Shown piece after piece: positions 6,270 to 12,385 of a DNA stretch of 12,385 nt. A program made the translations under genes and the position numbers. The notes beneath the pieces are model-generated. The model saw only the letters and a program-made list of their open reading frames with translations, was not told where the DNA came from and searched no databases. The stretch's first letter is position 1, and each line of letters starts with the position of its first letter. This DNA is from Pseudomonadota bacterium (GTDB lineage Bacteria > Pseudomonadota > Gammaproteobacteria > Burkholderiales > Gallionellaceae), in NCBI GenBank assembly GCA_021781695.1, contig JAJXWG010000030.1, positions 1 through 12,385 of the forward strand, written 5' to 3'.

Positions 6270-7793
6270 ATGACTATTATTCATCAGCAGGATTTTATAG
6301 ACAGCATCAAAGATGCATTGCAGTTCATTTCGTATTATCACCCGGCCGATTTCATACGGGCGCTAGGGGATGCGTATTCGATCGAGCAGGCGCCTGCCGC
6401 GAAGGATGCCATGGCGCAGATACTTGCTAATTCCCGCATGTGCGCGATTGGCCATCGCCCGATCTGTCAGGACACGGGGATAGTGGTGGCATTTGTCAGG
6501 GTTGGCATGCAGGTGCGCTGGGATGCCACGCTTGATGTTGCGGAAATGGTCAATGCAGGCGTGCGTAGTGCATATCTTGATCCGGACAATGTGCTGCGCG
6601 CTTCCATCGTCGCTGACCCTGCGGGGGAGCGCAAGAATACGCGTGACAATACGCCTGCCGTGGTGCATGTCGAATTGGTGCAGGGCGACAAGGTCGACGT
6701 GCGCATCGCAGCCAAGGGCGGGGGGTCGGAAAACAAGGCTGTGATGAAAATGCTGAATCCGGGAGACGATATTGTTGAATGGGTGTTGAAGAGCGTGGAG
6801 GGCATGGGCGCTGGCTGGTGTCCGCCGGGCATGCTGGGCATAGGCATAGGCGGGACTGCTGAAAAGGCCGTGCTGTTGGCCAAGGAGGCCTTGATGCAGC
6901 CCATGGATATGCATGAACTGAAAGCGCACGGGGCGGTCAATCGGATCGAATCGCTGCGCATCGAGTTGTATGACAAGATCAATGCGCTGGGCATCGGTGC
7001 GCAGGGGTTGGGCGGGTTGACGACTGTATTGGATGTCAAAATACTGGATTATCCAACGCATGCGGCATCGAAACCTGTTGCAATCATTCCCAATTGCGCG
7101 GCCACAAGGCATGTACATTTTGAGTTGGACGGGTCGGGTAGAGCAGAGTTTACGCCGCCCAGGCTTTCCGATTATCCTGATGTGAAGTGGCAGCCGGCCC
7201 AGGATGCCAGGCGCGTGAATCTCGACAATATCACACGCGCGCAAATCGGCGAGTGGCAGCCTGGCGAAACGATATTACTTTCGGGGCGCCTGCTCACCGG
7301 CCGGGATGCTGCGCATAAACGCATCAGTGAAATGCTCGCCCGTGGAGAAAAATTGCCGGAAGGCGTGGATTTTACCAACCGCTTCATTTATTATGTCGGA
7401 CCGGTTGATCCGGTGGACGACGAGGTGGTCGGTCCCGCAGGACCTACGACCGCCACGCGCATGGATAAATATACTGAGATGATGCTGGGCGAGGCTGGAT
7501 TGATCGGCATGATAGGCAAGGCCGAGCGCGGCCCGTTGGCGATAGAGTCCATAAGAAAGCATGCGGCAGTGTATTTGATTGCGGTGGGAGGTGCGGCTTA
7601 TCTAGTGTCGCGGGCCATACGCAGCGCGAAGGTGCTAGCTTTTGCCGATCTGGGCATGGAGGCGATTTACGAGTTCGAGGTCGAGGATATGCCGGTGACG
7701 GTTGCGGTGGATAGTAGGGGACGTTCGGTGCATGAAATCGGACCTGCGCAATGGAAAAATCGCATTATTCCGTTGCACGCAGTATCACAGTAG
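6270..7793 (+). CDS. fumA: Class I fumarate hydratase, single-chain, [4Fe-4S]
   Basis: Interconverts fumarate and (S)-malate in the TCA cycle in the cytoplasm. The protein has 507 residues, in the range of single-chain iron-sulphur fumarases. The N-terminal alpha-type domain contains CQDTG (cluster Cys66), GGGSENKA (150-157) and GWCPPGMLGIGIGG (Cys184), then PNCAATRH (Cys276). These are the three expected cluster ligands. The C-terminal beta-type domain has LLSGRLLTGRDAAHKR, YYVGPVDP, VVGPAGPTTATRMDKY and EMMLGEAGLIGMIGK, all characteristic. A tartrate dehydratase is the main alternative, but such enzymes are usually two chains. Class I fumarases are inactivated by oxygen and superoxide, suiting a low-oxygen lifestyle. 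The ATG at 6270 has AGGA at good spacing. The TAG stop lies exactly on the junction of a 14-bp tandem duplication. The SRP RNA gene follows 51 bp later. Confidence 0.95.
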   Translation: MTIIHQQDFIDSIKDALQFISYYHPADFIRALGDAYSIEQAPAAKDAMAQILANSRMCAIGHRPICQDTGIVVAFVRVGMQVRWDATLDVAEMVNAGVRSAYLDPDNVLRASIVADPAGERKNTRDNTPAVVHVELVQGDKVDVRIAAKGGGSENKAVMKMLNPGDDIVEWVLKSVEGMGAGWCPPGMLGIGIGGTAEKAVLLAKEALMQPMDMHELKAHGAVNRIESLRIELYDKINALGIGAQGLGGLTTVLDVKILDYPTHAASKPVAIIPNCAATRHVHFELDGSGRAEFTPPRLSDYPDVKWQPAQDARRVNLDNITRAQIGEWQPGETILLSGRLLTGRDAAHKRISEMLARGEKLPEGVDFTNRFIYYVGPVDPVDDEVVGPAGPTTATRMDKYTEMMLGEAGLIGMIGKAERGPLAIESIRKHAAVYLIAVGGAAYLVSRAIRSAKVLAFADLGMEAIYEFEVEDMPVTVAVDSRGRSVHEIGPAQWKNRIIPLHAVSQ

Positions 7794-7806
7794 CAGTATC
7801 ACAGTA
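7779..7806 (+). repeat. Perfect 14-bp tandem duplication at the fumarase stop codon
   Basis: GCAGTATCACAGTA occurs twice in a row (7779-7792 and 7793-7806). The fumarase stop TAG (7791-7793) is formed across the junction. With a single copy the frame would read on through TAT AAA GTA to TGA, adding three residues, so the duplication set the present C-terminus without harming the enzyme core. Confidence 0.9.
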
Positions 7807-7810
7807 TAAA
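7805..7810 (+). promoter_or_regulatory. ffs: Possible -10 element for the SRP RNA
   Basis: TATAAA at 7805-7810 would start transcription near 7817, giving a leader of about 28 nt before the mature RNA at 7845. E. coli 4.5S RNA is likewise made with a short leader removed by RNase P. No good -35 is seen at the expected distance, so this is tentative. Confidence 0.3.
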
Positions 7811-7844
7811 GTATGAGGTTGCATCTGCAGCTTCGTGAAGAATT

Positions 7845-7939
7845 GGCGGGTCTCCCCGCATTGCAGGGTAGCGAACCTGGTCAGGTCCGGAAGGAAGCAG
7901 CCATAGTTATTACTGCAAGTGCCGGGGGTAAGGCTCGCC
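7845..7939 (+). ncRNA. ffs: Bacterial small signal recognition particle RNA (4.5S type)
   Basis: RNA scaffold that binds Ffh and FtsY for co-translational targeting of membrane proteins. The hallmark is the Ffh-binding apical region GGTCAGGTCCGGAAGGAAGC followed by AGCC from 7879, with the GGAA tetraloop and conserved internal loops. The 5' end GGCGGG (7845-7850) pairs with the 3' end CTCGCC (7934-7939) to close the long hairpin, and TCTCCCCGCA pairs loosely with TGCCGGGGG near the base. The length of about 95 nt suits the Alu-less small form. The exact ends are inferred from pairing. A short T run (7943-7946) directly after the stem could end transcription, although the pagL-like gene starts only 31 nt downstream. 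Confidence 0.93.
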
Positions 7940-7970
7940 TCCTTTTGTGTTAGGCCGCTGGAGGGGTTCA

Positions 7971-8498
7971 GTGAAAAAGCTGGTTTGTTGTTTTCTTTTG
8001 TTGATATGCGGCAATGTATGGGCAGTGGATGGGATATCAGTTGAGGCAGGCAACGGCAATGCAACGGATACAGCCCGGGTGGGCGCAATCTGGAACTTCA
8101 ACCGTCAGTGGTTCACTGATGGCAACTGGCAGGTGACAGGTTTCTGGGAGGCCATGGTGGGCAGATGGCGGGGGTTCAGCAGTTTTGGCGACAATCAGAA
8201 CGTGACAGACCTGGGTCTGACTCCGGTGTTCCGGTTTGTGCAGAAAAATCCGGGCGATGTATCGCCCTATCTTGAAGGTGCGATAGGCGCTCACTTCATT
8301 TCGCCGGATTTTATCAACGGCGATCGCAAGTTTGGCAGCTCGTTCCAGTTCGGCGATCATGTGGGTTTTGGTGTGAGCATGGGTGCGCATCAGCAATTCG
8401 ATCTGGGTTATCGTTATCAGCATCTCTCCAACGGCGGAATCAAGGCGCCGAATCAGGGTATCAATCTGAATGAAATTCATCTTATTTACCACTTTTGA
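7971..8498 (+). CDS. pagL: PagL-like lipid A 3-O-deacylase (acyloxyacyl hydrolase family)
   Basis: Outer-membrane beta-barrel enzyme that removes the 3-O-linked acyl chain from lipid A. The protein has 175 residues with a signal peptide (KK followed by a hydrophobic core to about A18), alternating hydrophobic strands and a terminal aromatic residue (IYHF) typical of barrel insertion. The active-site motif is H151-L-S153-N-G-G, followed by IKAPNQGI. His151 and Ser153 match the catalytic pair of Pseudomonas PagL. The position of the third catalytic residue (Glu140 there) is held by Asn165, with Glu168 three residues on. I chose GTG 7971 because GGAGGGG lies at ideal spacing; an upstream GTG at 7947 would add eight residues before the signal. 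The stop codon lies just before the dnaX start, suggesting co-transcription. Confidence 0.82.
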   Translation: MKKLVCCFLLLICGNVWAVDGISVEAGNGNATDTARVGAIWNFNRQWFTDGNWQVTGFWEAMVGRWRGFSSFGDNQNVTDLGLTPVFRFVQKNPGDVSPYLEGAIGAHFISPDFINGDRKFGSSFQFGDHVGFGVSMGAHQQFDLGYRYQHLSNGGIKAPNQGINLNEIHLIYHF

Positions 8499-8509
8499 CG
8501 CGGCATAAC

Positions 8510-10063
8510 TTGTCAGATATCTCGGTTCTTGCACGTAAATGGCGGCCCAGGAATTTCGCGCAACTGGTGGGGCAGGAGCACGTTGTCAGGGCGCTTACCA
8601 ATGCGCTGTCGCAAAATCGCCTGCATCATGCGTATCTTTTCACAGGCACGCGCGGGGTGGGCAAAACCACGATCGCGCGCATCTTCGCAAAATCCCTGAA
8701 TTGTCTGACGGGAATTACCGCTACACCTTGCGGTGAATGCAGTGCCTGCCGGGAAATTGACAGCGGACGCTTTGTCGATTTGATTGAGCTGGATGCGGCA
8801 TCCAACACTCAGGTCGACAGCATGCGCGAACTTCTGGAGAGCGCGCTTTATCTGCCTACCAATGCGCGTTTCAAGGTTTATATCATCGACGAAGTCCACA
8901 TGCTGTCGAAGTCCGCCTTCAATGCGATGCTGAAGACGCTGGAAGAACCGCCCTCCCATGTGAAATTCATACTGGCGACGACCGATCCGCAGAAGATTCC
9001 AGTCACCGTGCTGTCGCGCTGCCTGCAGTTCAATCTGAAGCAGTTGCCGCCGGGCCTGATCGCGGCGCATCTGAAATACGTTCTGGAGCAGGAGAAAATA
9101 GAATTCGAACCAGGCGCGCTGAACCTCGTTGCGCGCGCAGCGCAGGGCAGCATGCGGGATGCGCTGAGCCTGATGGATCAGGCGATCGCCTTTTCCCAGG
9201 GCAGGGTCGAAGAAGCTGCAATGCGAAGCATGTTAGGATCGATCGACCAGGGCTATCTGTTCGACCTGCTGTATGCGTTGAGGGAGCAAAATGGCAAAGC
9301 GTTGCTAGAAATTGCCGACAACATGGCGATGCGCAGCATCGCGTTTGAATCTGCGCTGCAGGATATGGCTTCCGTTCTGCATCGCATCGCGCTGGCGCAG
9401 GCTGTGCCTGAGGCAATTGTCGACGATGAACCGGAACGCCAGCGCTTGTTTTATCTGGCGGCAGCGTTTACGCAAGAAGAAGTTCAGCTGTTCTACCAGA
9501 TTGCAATACATGGGTGCGCTGAAATTGAGCTTGCTCCCGACGAGTATGCCGGTTTCACCATGACGCTGTTGCGCATGCTTGCGTTTATGCCTGCTCGCGA
9601 GGCGCAGGCTGCTGCGCCGGCAAGCAAGCCGGTTAAAATCGCACCTGCAAAAGCCGTGAAGGAGCTCGTTCGGCCCGACGGTGACATGCCTGACTGGACT
9701 GCATTGTCGGGTCAGTTGAAGGTGCAGGCCATGGCGCAGCAATTGGCGAAACACTGCGTGCTGGATTCATTGTCCGGGGACCATTGGGTGCTGCGCCTTT
9801 CAGAAGAGCACAAGCATTTGCAGACCAGGATGGCGACAGATAACTTGCAGGCTGCATTGTGCGATCACTTTGACAGGCCGATCAAGCTTTCTGTCGTGCT
9901 GGGCAAAGTGACCGTGGCAACGCCGGCAAAGATCGAACATCAGAATCAGCAGGAGAAGCAAAGTCAGGCGAGCAAGGCGATAGCTCAGGATGATTTTGTA
10001 AATGATGCACAAACCATACTGGGCGCGAGTTTGACGCCCGAATCTATTAAACCGGTTCAATAG
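8510..10063 (+). CDS. dnaX: DNA polymerase III subunits gamma/tau
   Basis: AAA+ clamp-loader subunit of the replicative polymerase. From the chosen start there are 517 residues: the N-terminal VLARKWRP..F..LVGQEHV, Walker A GTRGVGKT (46-53), a zinc module with Cys65, 74, 77 and 80, Walker B VYIIDE (123-128), the sensor/arginine-finger segment TVLSRCLQF, RAAQGSMRDALSLMDQA, and a collar domain to about 365. A shorter linker and a tau-like C-terminal domain follow. There is no ATG near the N-terminus. TTG 8510 gives MSDISVLARKW, aligned to the family start MSYQVLARKW. TTG 8495 would overlap the pagL stop as TTGA and add five residues. Neither has a clear Shine-Dalgarno, so translation may depend on coupling with pagL. 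I see no A-rich slippery heptamer like that of E. coli dnaX, so a frameshifted gamma form is not predicted. Confidence 0.95.
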   Translation: MSDISVLARKWRPRNFAQLVGQEHVVRALTNALSQNRLHHAYLFTGTRGVGKTTIARIFAKSLNCLTGITATPCGECSACREIDSGRFVDLIELDAASNTQVDSMRELLESALYLPTNARFKVYIIDEVHMLSKSAFNAMLKTLEEPPSHVKFILATTDPQKIPVTVLSRCLQFNLKQLPPGLIAAHLKYVLEQEKIEFEPGALNLVARAAQGSMRDALSLMDQAIAFSQGRVEEAAMRSMLGSIDQGYLFDLLYALREQNGKALLEIADNMAMRSIAFESALQDMASVLHRIALAQAVPEAIVDDEPERQRLFYLAAAFTQEEVQLFYQIAIHGCAEIELAPDEYAGFTMTLLRMLAFMPAREAQAAAPASKPVKIAPAKAVKELVRPDGDMPDWTALSGQLKVQAMAQQLAKHCVLDSLSGDHWVLRLSEEHKHLQTRMATDNLQAALCDHFDRPIKLSVVLGKVTVATPAKIEHQNQQEKQSQASKAIAQDDFVNDAQTILGASLTPESIKPVQ

Positions 10064-10074
10064 GAGCAATCGTT

Positions 10075-10398
10075 ATGATGAAAGGTGGATTGGGCGGCTT
10101 GATGAAACAGGCCCAGCAAATGCAAAAAAACATGCAGCAGGCGCAAGCCGAGCTTGCCACCGTCGAGGTCGAAGGGCAGGCAGCTTCAGGCATGGTCAAG
10201 GTAAGCATGAGTTGTTCGCATGAGGTGCGCCGCATCTCGATTGACGACAGCATGTTGGCGGACCGCGAAATGCTGGAGGACCTGTTGGTGCTGGCGTTGA
10301 ACGATGCTGTGCAGAAGGTGGCCCAGACCACTGAGCAACGCATGAGTGCTTTTGGCGCAGGGATGGGATTGCCGCCAGGAATGAAACTTCCTTTTTGA
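10075..10398 (+). CDS. ybaB: YbaB/EbfC family nucleoid-associated protein
   Basis: Small homodimeric DNA-binding protein of 107 residues, encoded as usual between dnaX and recR. It starts KGGLGGLMKQAQQMQKNMQQAQ (a helical region at about 3-24), continues with the conserved strand G.ASGMVKVSM and the EVRRISID segment, then EMLEDLLVLALNDAVQK, and ends GLPPGMKLPF, nearly identical in pattern to the E. coli protein. AGGAGC lies 7 nt before the ATG at 10075; a second ATG follows immediately, so the start could be one codon later. It is 11 bp downstream of dnaX, and its stop TGA shares one base with the recR start. Confidence 0.96.
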   Translation: MMKGGLGGLMKQAQQMQKNMQQAQAELATVEVEGQAASGMVKVSMSCSHEVRRISIDDSMLADREMLEDLLVLALNDAVQKVAQTTEQRMSAFGAGMGLPPGMKLPF

Positions 10399-10988
10399 TG
10401 ACCTATCTTGATGAGTTGATTGCTGCTTTGCGCTGTCTGCCGGGGGTGGGGCCAAGATCGGCTCAGCGCATGGCCTATCATTTGCTGCAACGGGATCGTG
10501 CAGGCGCATTGCATCTGGCTGCTGCTTTGCAACAGGCGGCAACCAATACCCGGCATTGTTCAAGATGCAATAATTTTTCCGAGCAGGAAATCTGCAGTTT
10601 ATGCGCGTCTGGAAAACGCGACGAGAGTTTGCTGTGCGTGGTGGAGATGCCGGCCGACCTTTTGATGATGGAGCAAACGCATTGTTACACGGGCATGTAT
10701 TATGTGCTGATGGGCAGGTTGTCGCCGCTGGATGGCATCGGTGCCAGGGAGTTGCATCTGGACAGGCTGGTCAGGCGGGTGCAGGAACAGCCTTGTGAAG
10801 TGATACTGGCAACCAATTTTACCGTGGAAGGGGATGCCACCGCGCATTATTTGGCAACCCAGTTGCAATCCCTTGGTGTTAAAGTATCACGCATCGCTCG
10901 GGGTCTGCCTGTCGGCGGCGAGCTTGAGCAGGTAGACAGCGGGACCTTGGCGCAAGCCGTGCTGGAAAGACGCGAGTTAACCATATGA
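10398..10988 (+). CDS. recR: Recombination mediator protein RecR
   Basis: Works with RecO and RecF to load RecA on single-stranded DNA at gaps. The 196 residues show an N-terminal helix-hairpin-helix (LPGVGPRSAQRMAYHLL, 14-30), a four-cysteine zinc finger (Cys54, 57, 66, 69), a Toprim domain (about 78-172) beginning LLCVVEMPADLLMME with GMYYVLMGRLSPLDGIG and EVILATNFTVEGDATAHYLA, and a C-terminal Walker-like segment RIARGLPVGGELE with the final DSGTLAQAVLERREL. The ATG at 10398 overlaps the ybaB stop by one base (TGATG); a TTG one codon earlier is less likely. The stop forms an ATGA overlap with the next gene. Confidence 0.96.
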   Translation: MTYLDELIAALRCLPGVGPRSAQRMAYHLLQRDRAGALHLAAALQQAATNTRHCSRCNNFSEQEICSLCASGKRDESLLCVVEMPADLLMMEQTHCYTGMYYVLMGRLSPLDGIGARELHLDRLVRRVQEQPCEVILATNFTVEGDATAHYLATQLQSLGVKVSRIARGLPVGGELEQVDSGTLAQAVLERRELTI

Positions 10989-11836
10989 ATGAGCAGGATG
11001 TTACACAGGGCGAGAAGTTGCAGAAGGTGCTGGCCCAGGCAGGCTTCGGTTCGCGTCGCGCCATGGAGGAATGGATCGCTGCGGGCCGCGTCAGCGTCAA
11101 TGGAGAGCCTGCCACGCTGGGCATGCGCGTATTGCCTGGCGATCTGATCAAGACAGAGCGGCGCACGATACGCGTGGGTGAGCGCGAGCATGCGGTGCGC
11201 GTGTTGCTGTATCACAAGCCGGAAGGCGAAATTGTCAGTCGTGATGATCCTGAAAAGCGGGCGAGCGTGTTCGACAAGCTGCCCAAATTGCGCGGTCAGA
11301 AGTGGATAGCCATCGGCCGGCTGGATTTCAATACCAGCGGTTTGCTGATTTTCACCACCTCGGGAGAACTGGCGAACCGTCTTATGCACCCGCGTTTCGA
11401 GGTTGAGCGTGAATACGCGGTGCGCGTGCAGGGCACAATGACGGAAGAACAGATCAATCGCGCGCTGGTCGAGGGGGTCGCGCTTGAAGATGGGCCGGTG
11501 ACCTTTGAAAAACTGGAAGACCAGGGTGGTGAAGGGTTCAATCACTGGTATCGCGTGATGCTGAAGGAGGGCCGAAACCGAATCGTGCGCCGGACATTTG
11601 ACGCGCTGGGTCTGCCTGTCAGCAGGTTGATACGCGTGCGATTCGGTATAATCAATTTGCCATCCCGTTTAAAACGGGGAATGACAGCGGAGCTTGGCGA
11701 GGGTGAAATTGCGCAGGTGCTCGACTGGGCGGGTTTGAATGCGCAAGAGGGCGAGCCTGAACCGGCGCCCGTTGCACGCACTGCACGAAATACAAGGAAA
11801 AATGCCAGTCAGGCTGCCCGGCGTTTCAAGCGTTGA
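10985..11836 (+). CDS. rluB: 23S rRNA pseudouridine synthase, RluB type
   Basis: Member of the RsuA/RluB/RluE/RluF family; RluB makes pseudouridine 2605 in 23S rRNA. The 283 residues begin with an S4 RNA-binding domain (LQKVLAQAGFGSRRAMEEWI, VSVNGEPATLG, about 11-60). The catalytic domain follows, with the active-site motif GRLDFNTSGLLIFT, Asp114 being the nucleophile. Other conserved blocks are ELANRLMHPRFEVEREYAVRV, WYRVMLKEGRNRIVRRTF and LPSRLKRGM. The tail after about 250 is rich in Arg, Lys and Ala, typical of RluB and likely RNA-binding. The length is close to E. coli RluB (291). RluB fits better than RsuA or RluE because of the length and basic tail, though specificity is inferred. The start overlaps the recR stop as ATGA. 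Confidence 0.88.
   Translation: MNEQDVTQGEKLQKVLAQAGFGSRRAMEEWIAAGRVSVNGEPATLGMRVLPGDLIKTERRTIRVGEREHAVRVLLYHKPEGEIVSRDDPEKRASVFDKLPKLRGQKWIAIGRLDFNTSGLLIFTTSGELANRLMHPRFEVEREYAVRVQGTMTEEQINRALVEGVALEDGPVTFEKLEDQGGEGFNHWYRVMLKEGRNRIVRRTFDALGLPVSRLIRVRFGIINLPSRLKRGMTAELGEGEIAQVLDWAGLNAQEGEPEPAPVARTARNTRKNASQAARRFKR
11664..11678. repeat. Perfect palindrome CCCGTTT-A-AAACGGG inside rluB
   Basis: Seven-base arms around one central A, within the rluB codons for the conserved LPSRLKRG segment. A TATAAT sequence lies 12 bp upstream (11647-11652) without a well-spaced -35. It may be a coincidence of coding constraint or a minor internal control site for the cyclase gene. Confidence 0.3.
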
Positions 11837-11851
11837 ACGGTCAACTATAAT
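11824..11851 (+). promoter_or_regulatory. Candidate promoter with dyad for the cyclase gene
   Basis: A consensus -10 TATAAT (11846-11851) lies in the 34-bp gap after rluB, with a weak -35 TTTCAA (11824-11829) at 16-nt spacing. Transcription would begin near 11858, 13 nt before the cyclase ATG. Between the two boxes is a dyad GTTGA-ACGG-TCAAC (11832-11845) touching the -10, where a repressor could act. The -35 is poor, so this is tentative. Confidence 0.4.
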
Positions 11852-11870
11852 TCGGTGCAACAAGAATTGA

Positions 11871-12385
11871 ATGGAAGAACGCAGCAATAAAACCATCATC
11901 TGCAGCGTGCTTTTTTTAGATATCGTGGAATATGCTAAAAAAACCGTGGCGGGTCAAATCTCCCTGAAAGACAGGTTTAATGCCTATCTTTCGGAGGCTA
12001 TTGGCGATGTGCCTGTCGCGGAGCGCATCATACTCGATACGGGCGATGGCGCTGCAATCAATTTCTTGGGCGATGTCGAAGCTGCATTGAATGCGGCGCT
12101 CAGGCTGCGTGCCAGTTTGCTTGCCGAAGATCCCTATCTGGAACCGCAACTCCTGGTCCGTATCGGCATCAATCTGGGGCCTGTCCGCCTGGTTCGCGAT
12201 ATCAACGGGCAACCCAATATCGTCGGAGACGGCATCAATGTCGCGCAACGCATCATGGGCTTTGCCGATCCCAGCCAGATACTGGTGTCGCGCTCCTACT
12301 ACGATGCGGTGTCGCGTTTATCTCCCCAGTATCCGGGCATGTTTCACTATCAGGGATCGCGCACTGACAAACATGTGCGCGAGCA
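11871..12385 (+). CDS. Class III adenylate/guanylate cyclase-domain protein (partial, runs off window end)
   Basis: The N-terminal 171 residues of a protein that starts directly with a class III cyclase homology domain. The first metal-binding aspartate is D17 in FLDIVEY, and the second is D59 in DTGDGAAINFLGD. The transition-state pair is present as N123 and R127 in GDGINVAQR. The purine-specifying positions, Lys and Asp in mammalian and many bacterial adenylyl cyclases, are Leu55 and Asn116 here, so the substrate cannot be told and an altered activity is possible. There is no signal peptide or membrane segment before the domain, so it is probably cytoplasmic or anchored further along. The frame is open to the last base; C-terminal domains are unseen. 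The ATG at 11871 has only a weak AAGAA-type ribosome binding site. It lies 34 bp after rluB and may have its own promoter. Confidence 0.85.
   Translation, partial: MEERSNKTIICSVLFLDIVEYAKKTVAGQISLKDRFNAYLSEAIGDVPVAERIILDTGDGAAINFLGDVEAALNAALRLRASLLAEDPYLEPQLLVRIGINLGPVRLVRDINGQPNIVGDGINVAQRIMGFADPSQILVSRSYYDAVSRLSPQYPGMFHYQGSRTDKHVRE

Noticed and set aside
6215..6430. Short plus-strand frame overlapping the fumarase start
   Set aside because: It runs into fumA in another frame, with no ribosome binding site and a product without features.
6363..7244. Long antisense frame (293 codons) opposite fumarase
   Set aside because: The sense strand encodes an unmistakable class I fumarase with all motifs; the antisense product is His/Arg/Ile-rich without family features, a codon-bias shadow.
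9600..9680. Possible programmed frameshift in dnaX giving a gamma form
   Set aside because: No A-AAA-AAG-type slippery heptamer was seen; the longest A runs here are four bases.
10847..11545. Antisense frame (232 codons) opposite rluB
   Set aside because: The sense gene is clearly a pseudouridine synthase; the antisense product resembles nothing.
1..12385. CRISPR arrays, insertion sequences, prophage, tRNA genes or a defence system
   Set aside because: No regular spaced repeats, transposase motifs, terminal inverted repeats or tRNA cloverleaf patterns were seen; the genes are mostly core functions.

Overview
The window looks like ordinary chromosome from a Gram-negative proteobacterium, most likely a betaproteobacterium of the Nitrosomonadales/Gallionellaceae type. 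The grounds are outer-membrane and periplasm genes (OpgH/OpgD, PagL, a lipoprotein), a short bacterial 4.5S-type SRP RNA next to dnaX-ybaB-recR, a single-chain class I fumarase and a DUF4149 membrane protein. The taxonomic placement is inference from gene style and order; no rRNA or tRNA is present to test it. I see no insertion sequence, prophage, CRISPR array or tRNA.

Layout. 1-1879 (+): the C-terminal end of the osmoregulated-glucan glucosyltransferase OpgH, then a Tat-exported OpgD. 5553-1867 (-): a previously hidden 53-codon small ORF with a strong ribosome binding site, then a three-gene operon encoding a GlrK-like sensor kinase, a QseG-like lipoprotein and the sigma-54 activator GlrR. 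The last three are joined by 4-bp ATGA overlaps. The end of glrR overlaps the end of opgD by 13 bp in convergent orientation. 5554-5646 holds a candidate sigma-70 promoter and a perfect FNR/ANR-type site for this minus-strand unit. 6122-5643 (-): DUF4149 membrane protein. 6270-7793 (+): oxygen-labile class I fumarase. 7845-7939 (+): SRP RNA. 7971-11836 (+): pagL-like lipid A deacylase, dnaX, ybaB, recR and an RluB-type pseudouridine synthase, packed with overlaps or very short gaps. 11871-12385 (+): start of a class III nucleotide cyclase that runs off the window.

How they fit together. opgH/opgD, glrK-qseG-glrR and pagL all concern the cell envelope. In enterobacteria GlrK/GlrR drive sigma-54-dependent envelope and amino-sugar control; whether that holds here is unknown. 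dnaX-ybaB-recR is a standard replication/recombination cluster. Nothing here is clearly a new biological system. The part most worth a second look is 5269-5646: an FNR-type box, a promoter, an unrecognised small protein and two perfect dyads with identical TT centres, all upstream of the sensor kinase. The terminal cyclase also lacks the usual purine-specifying residues, and the PagL protein has Asn where the third catalytic residue is expected.
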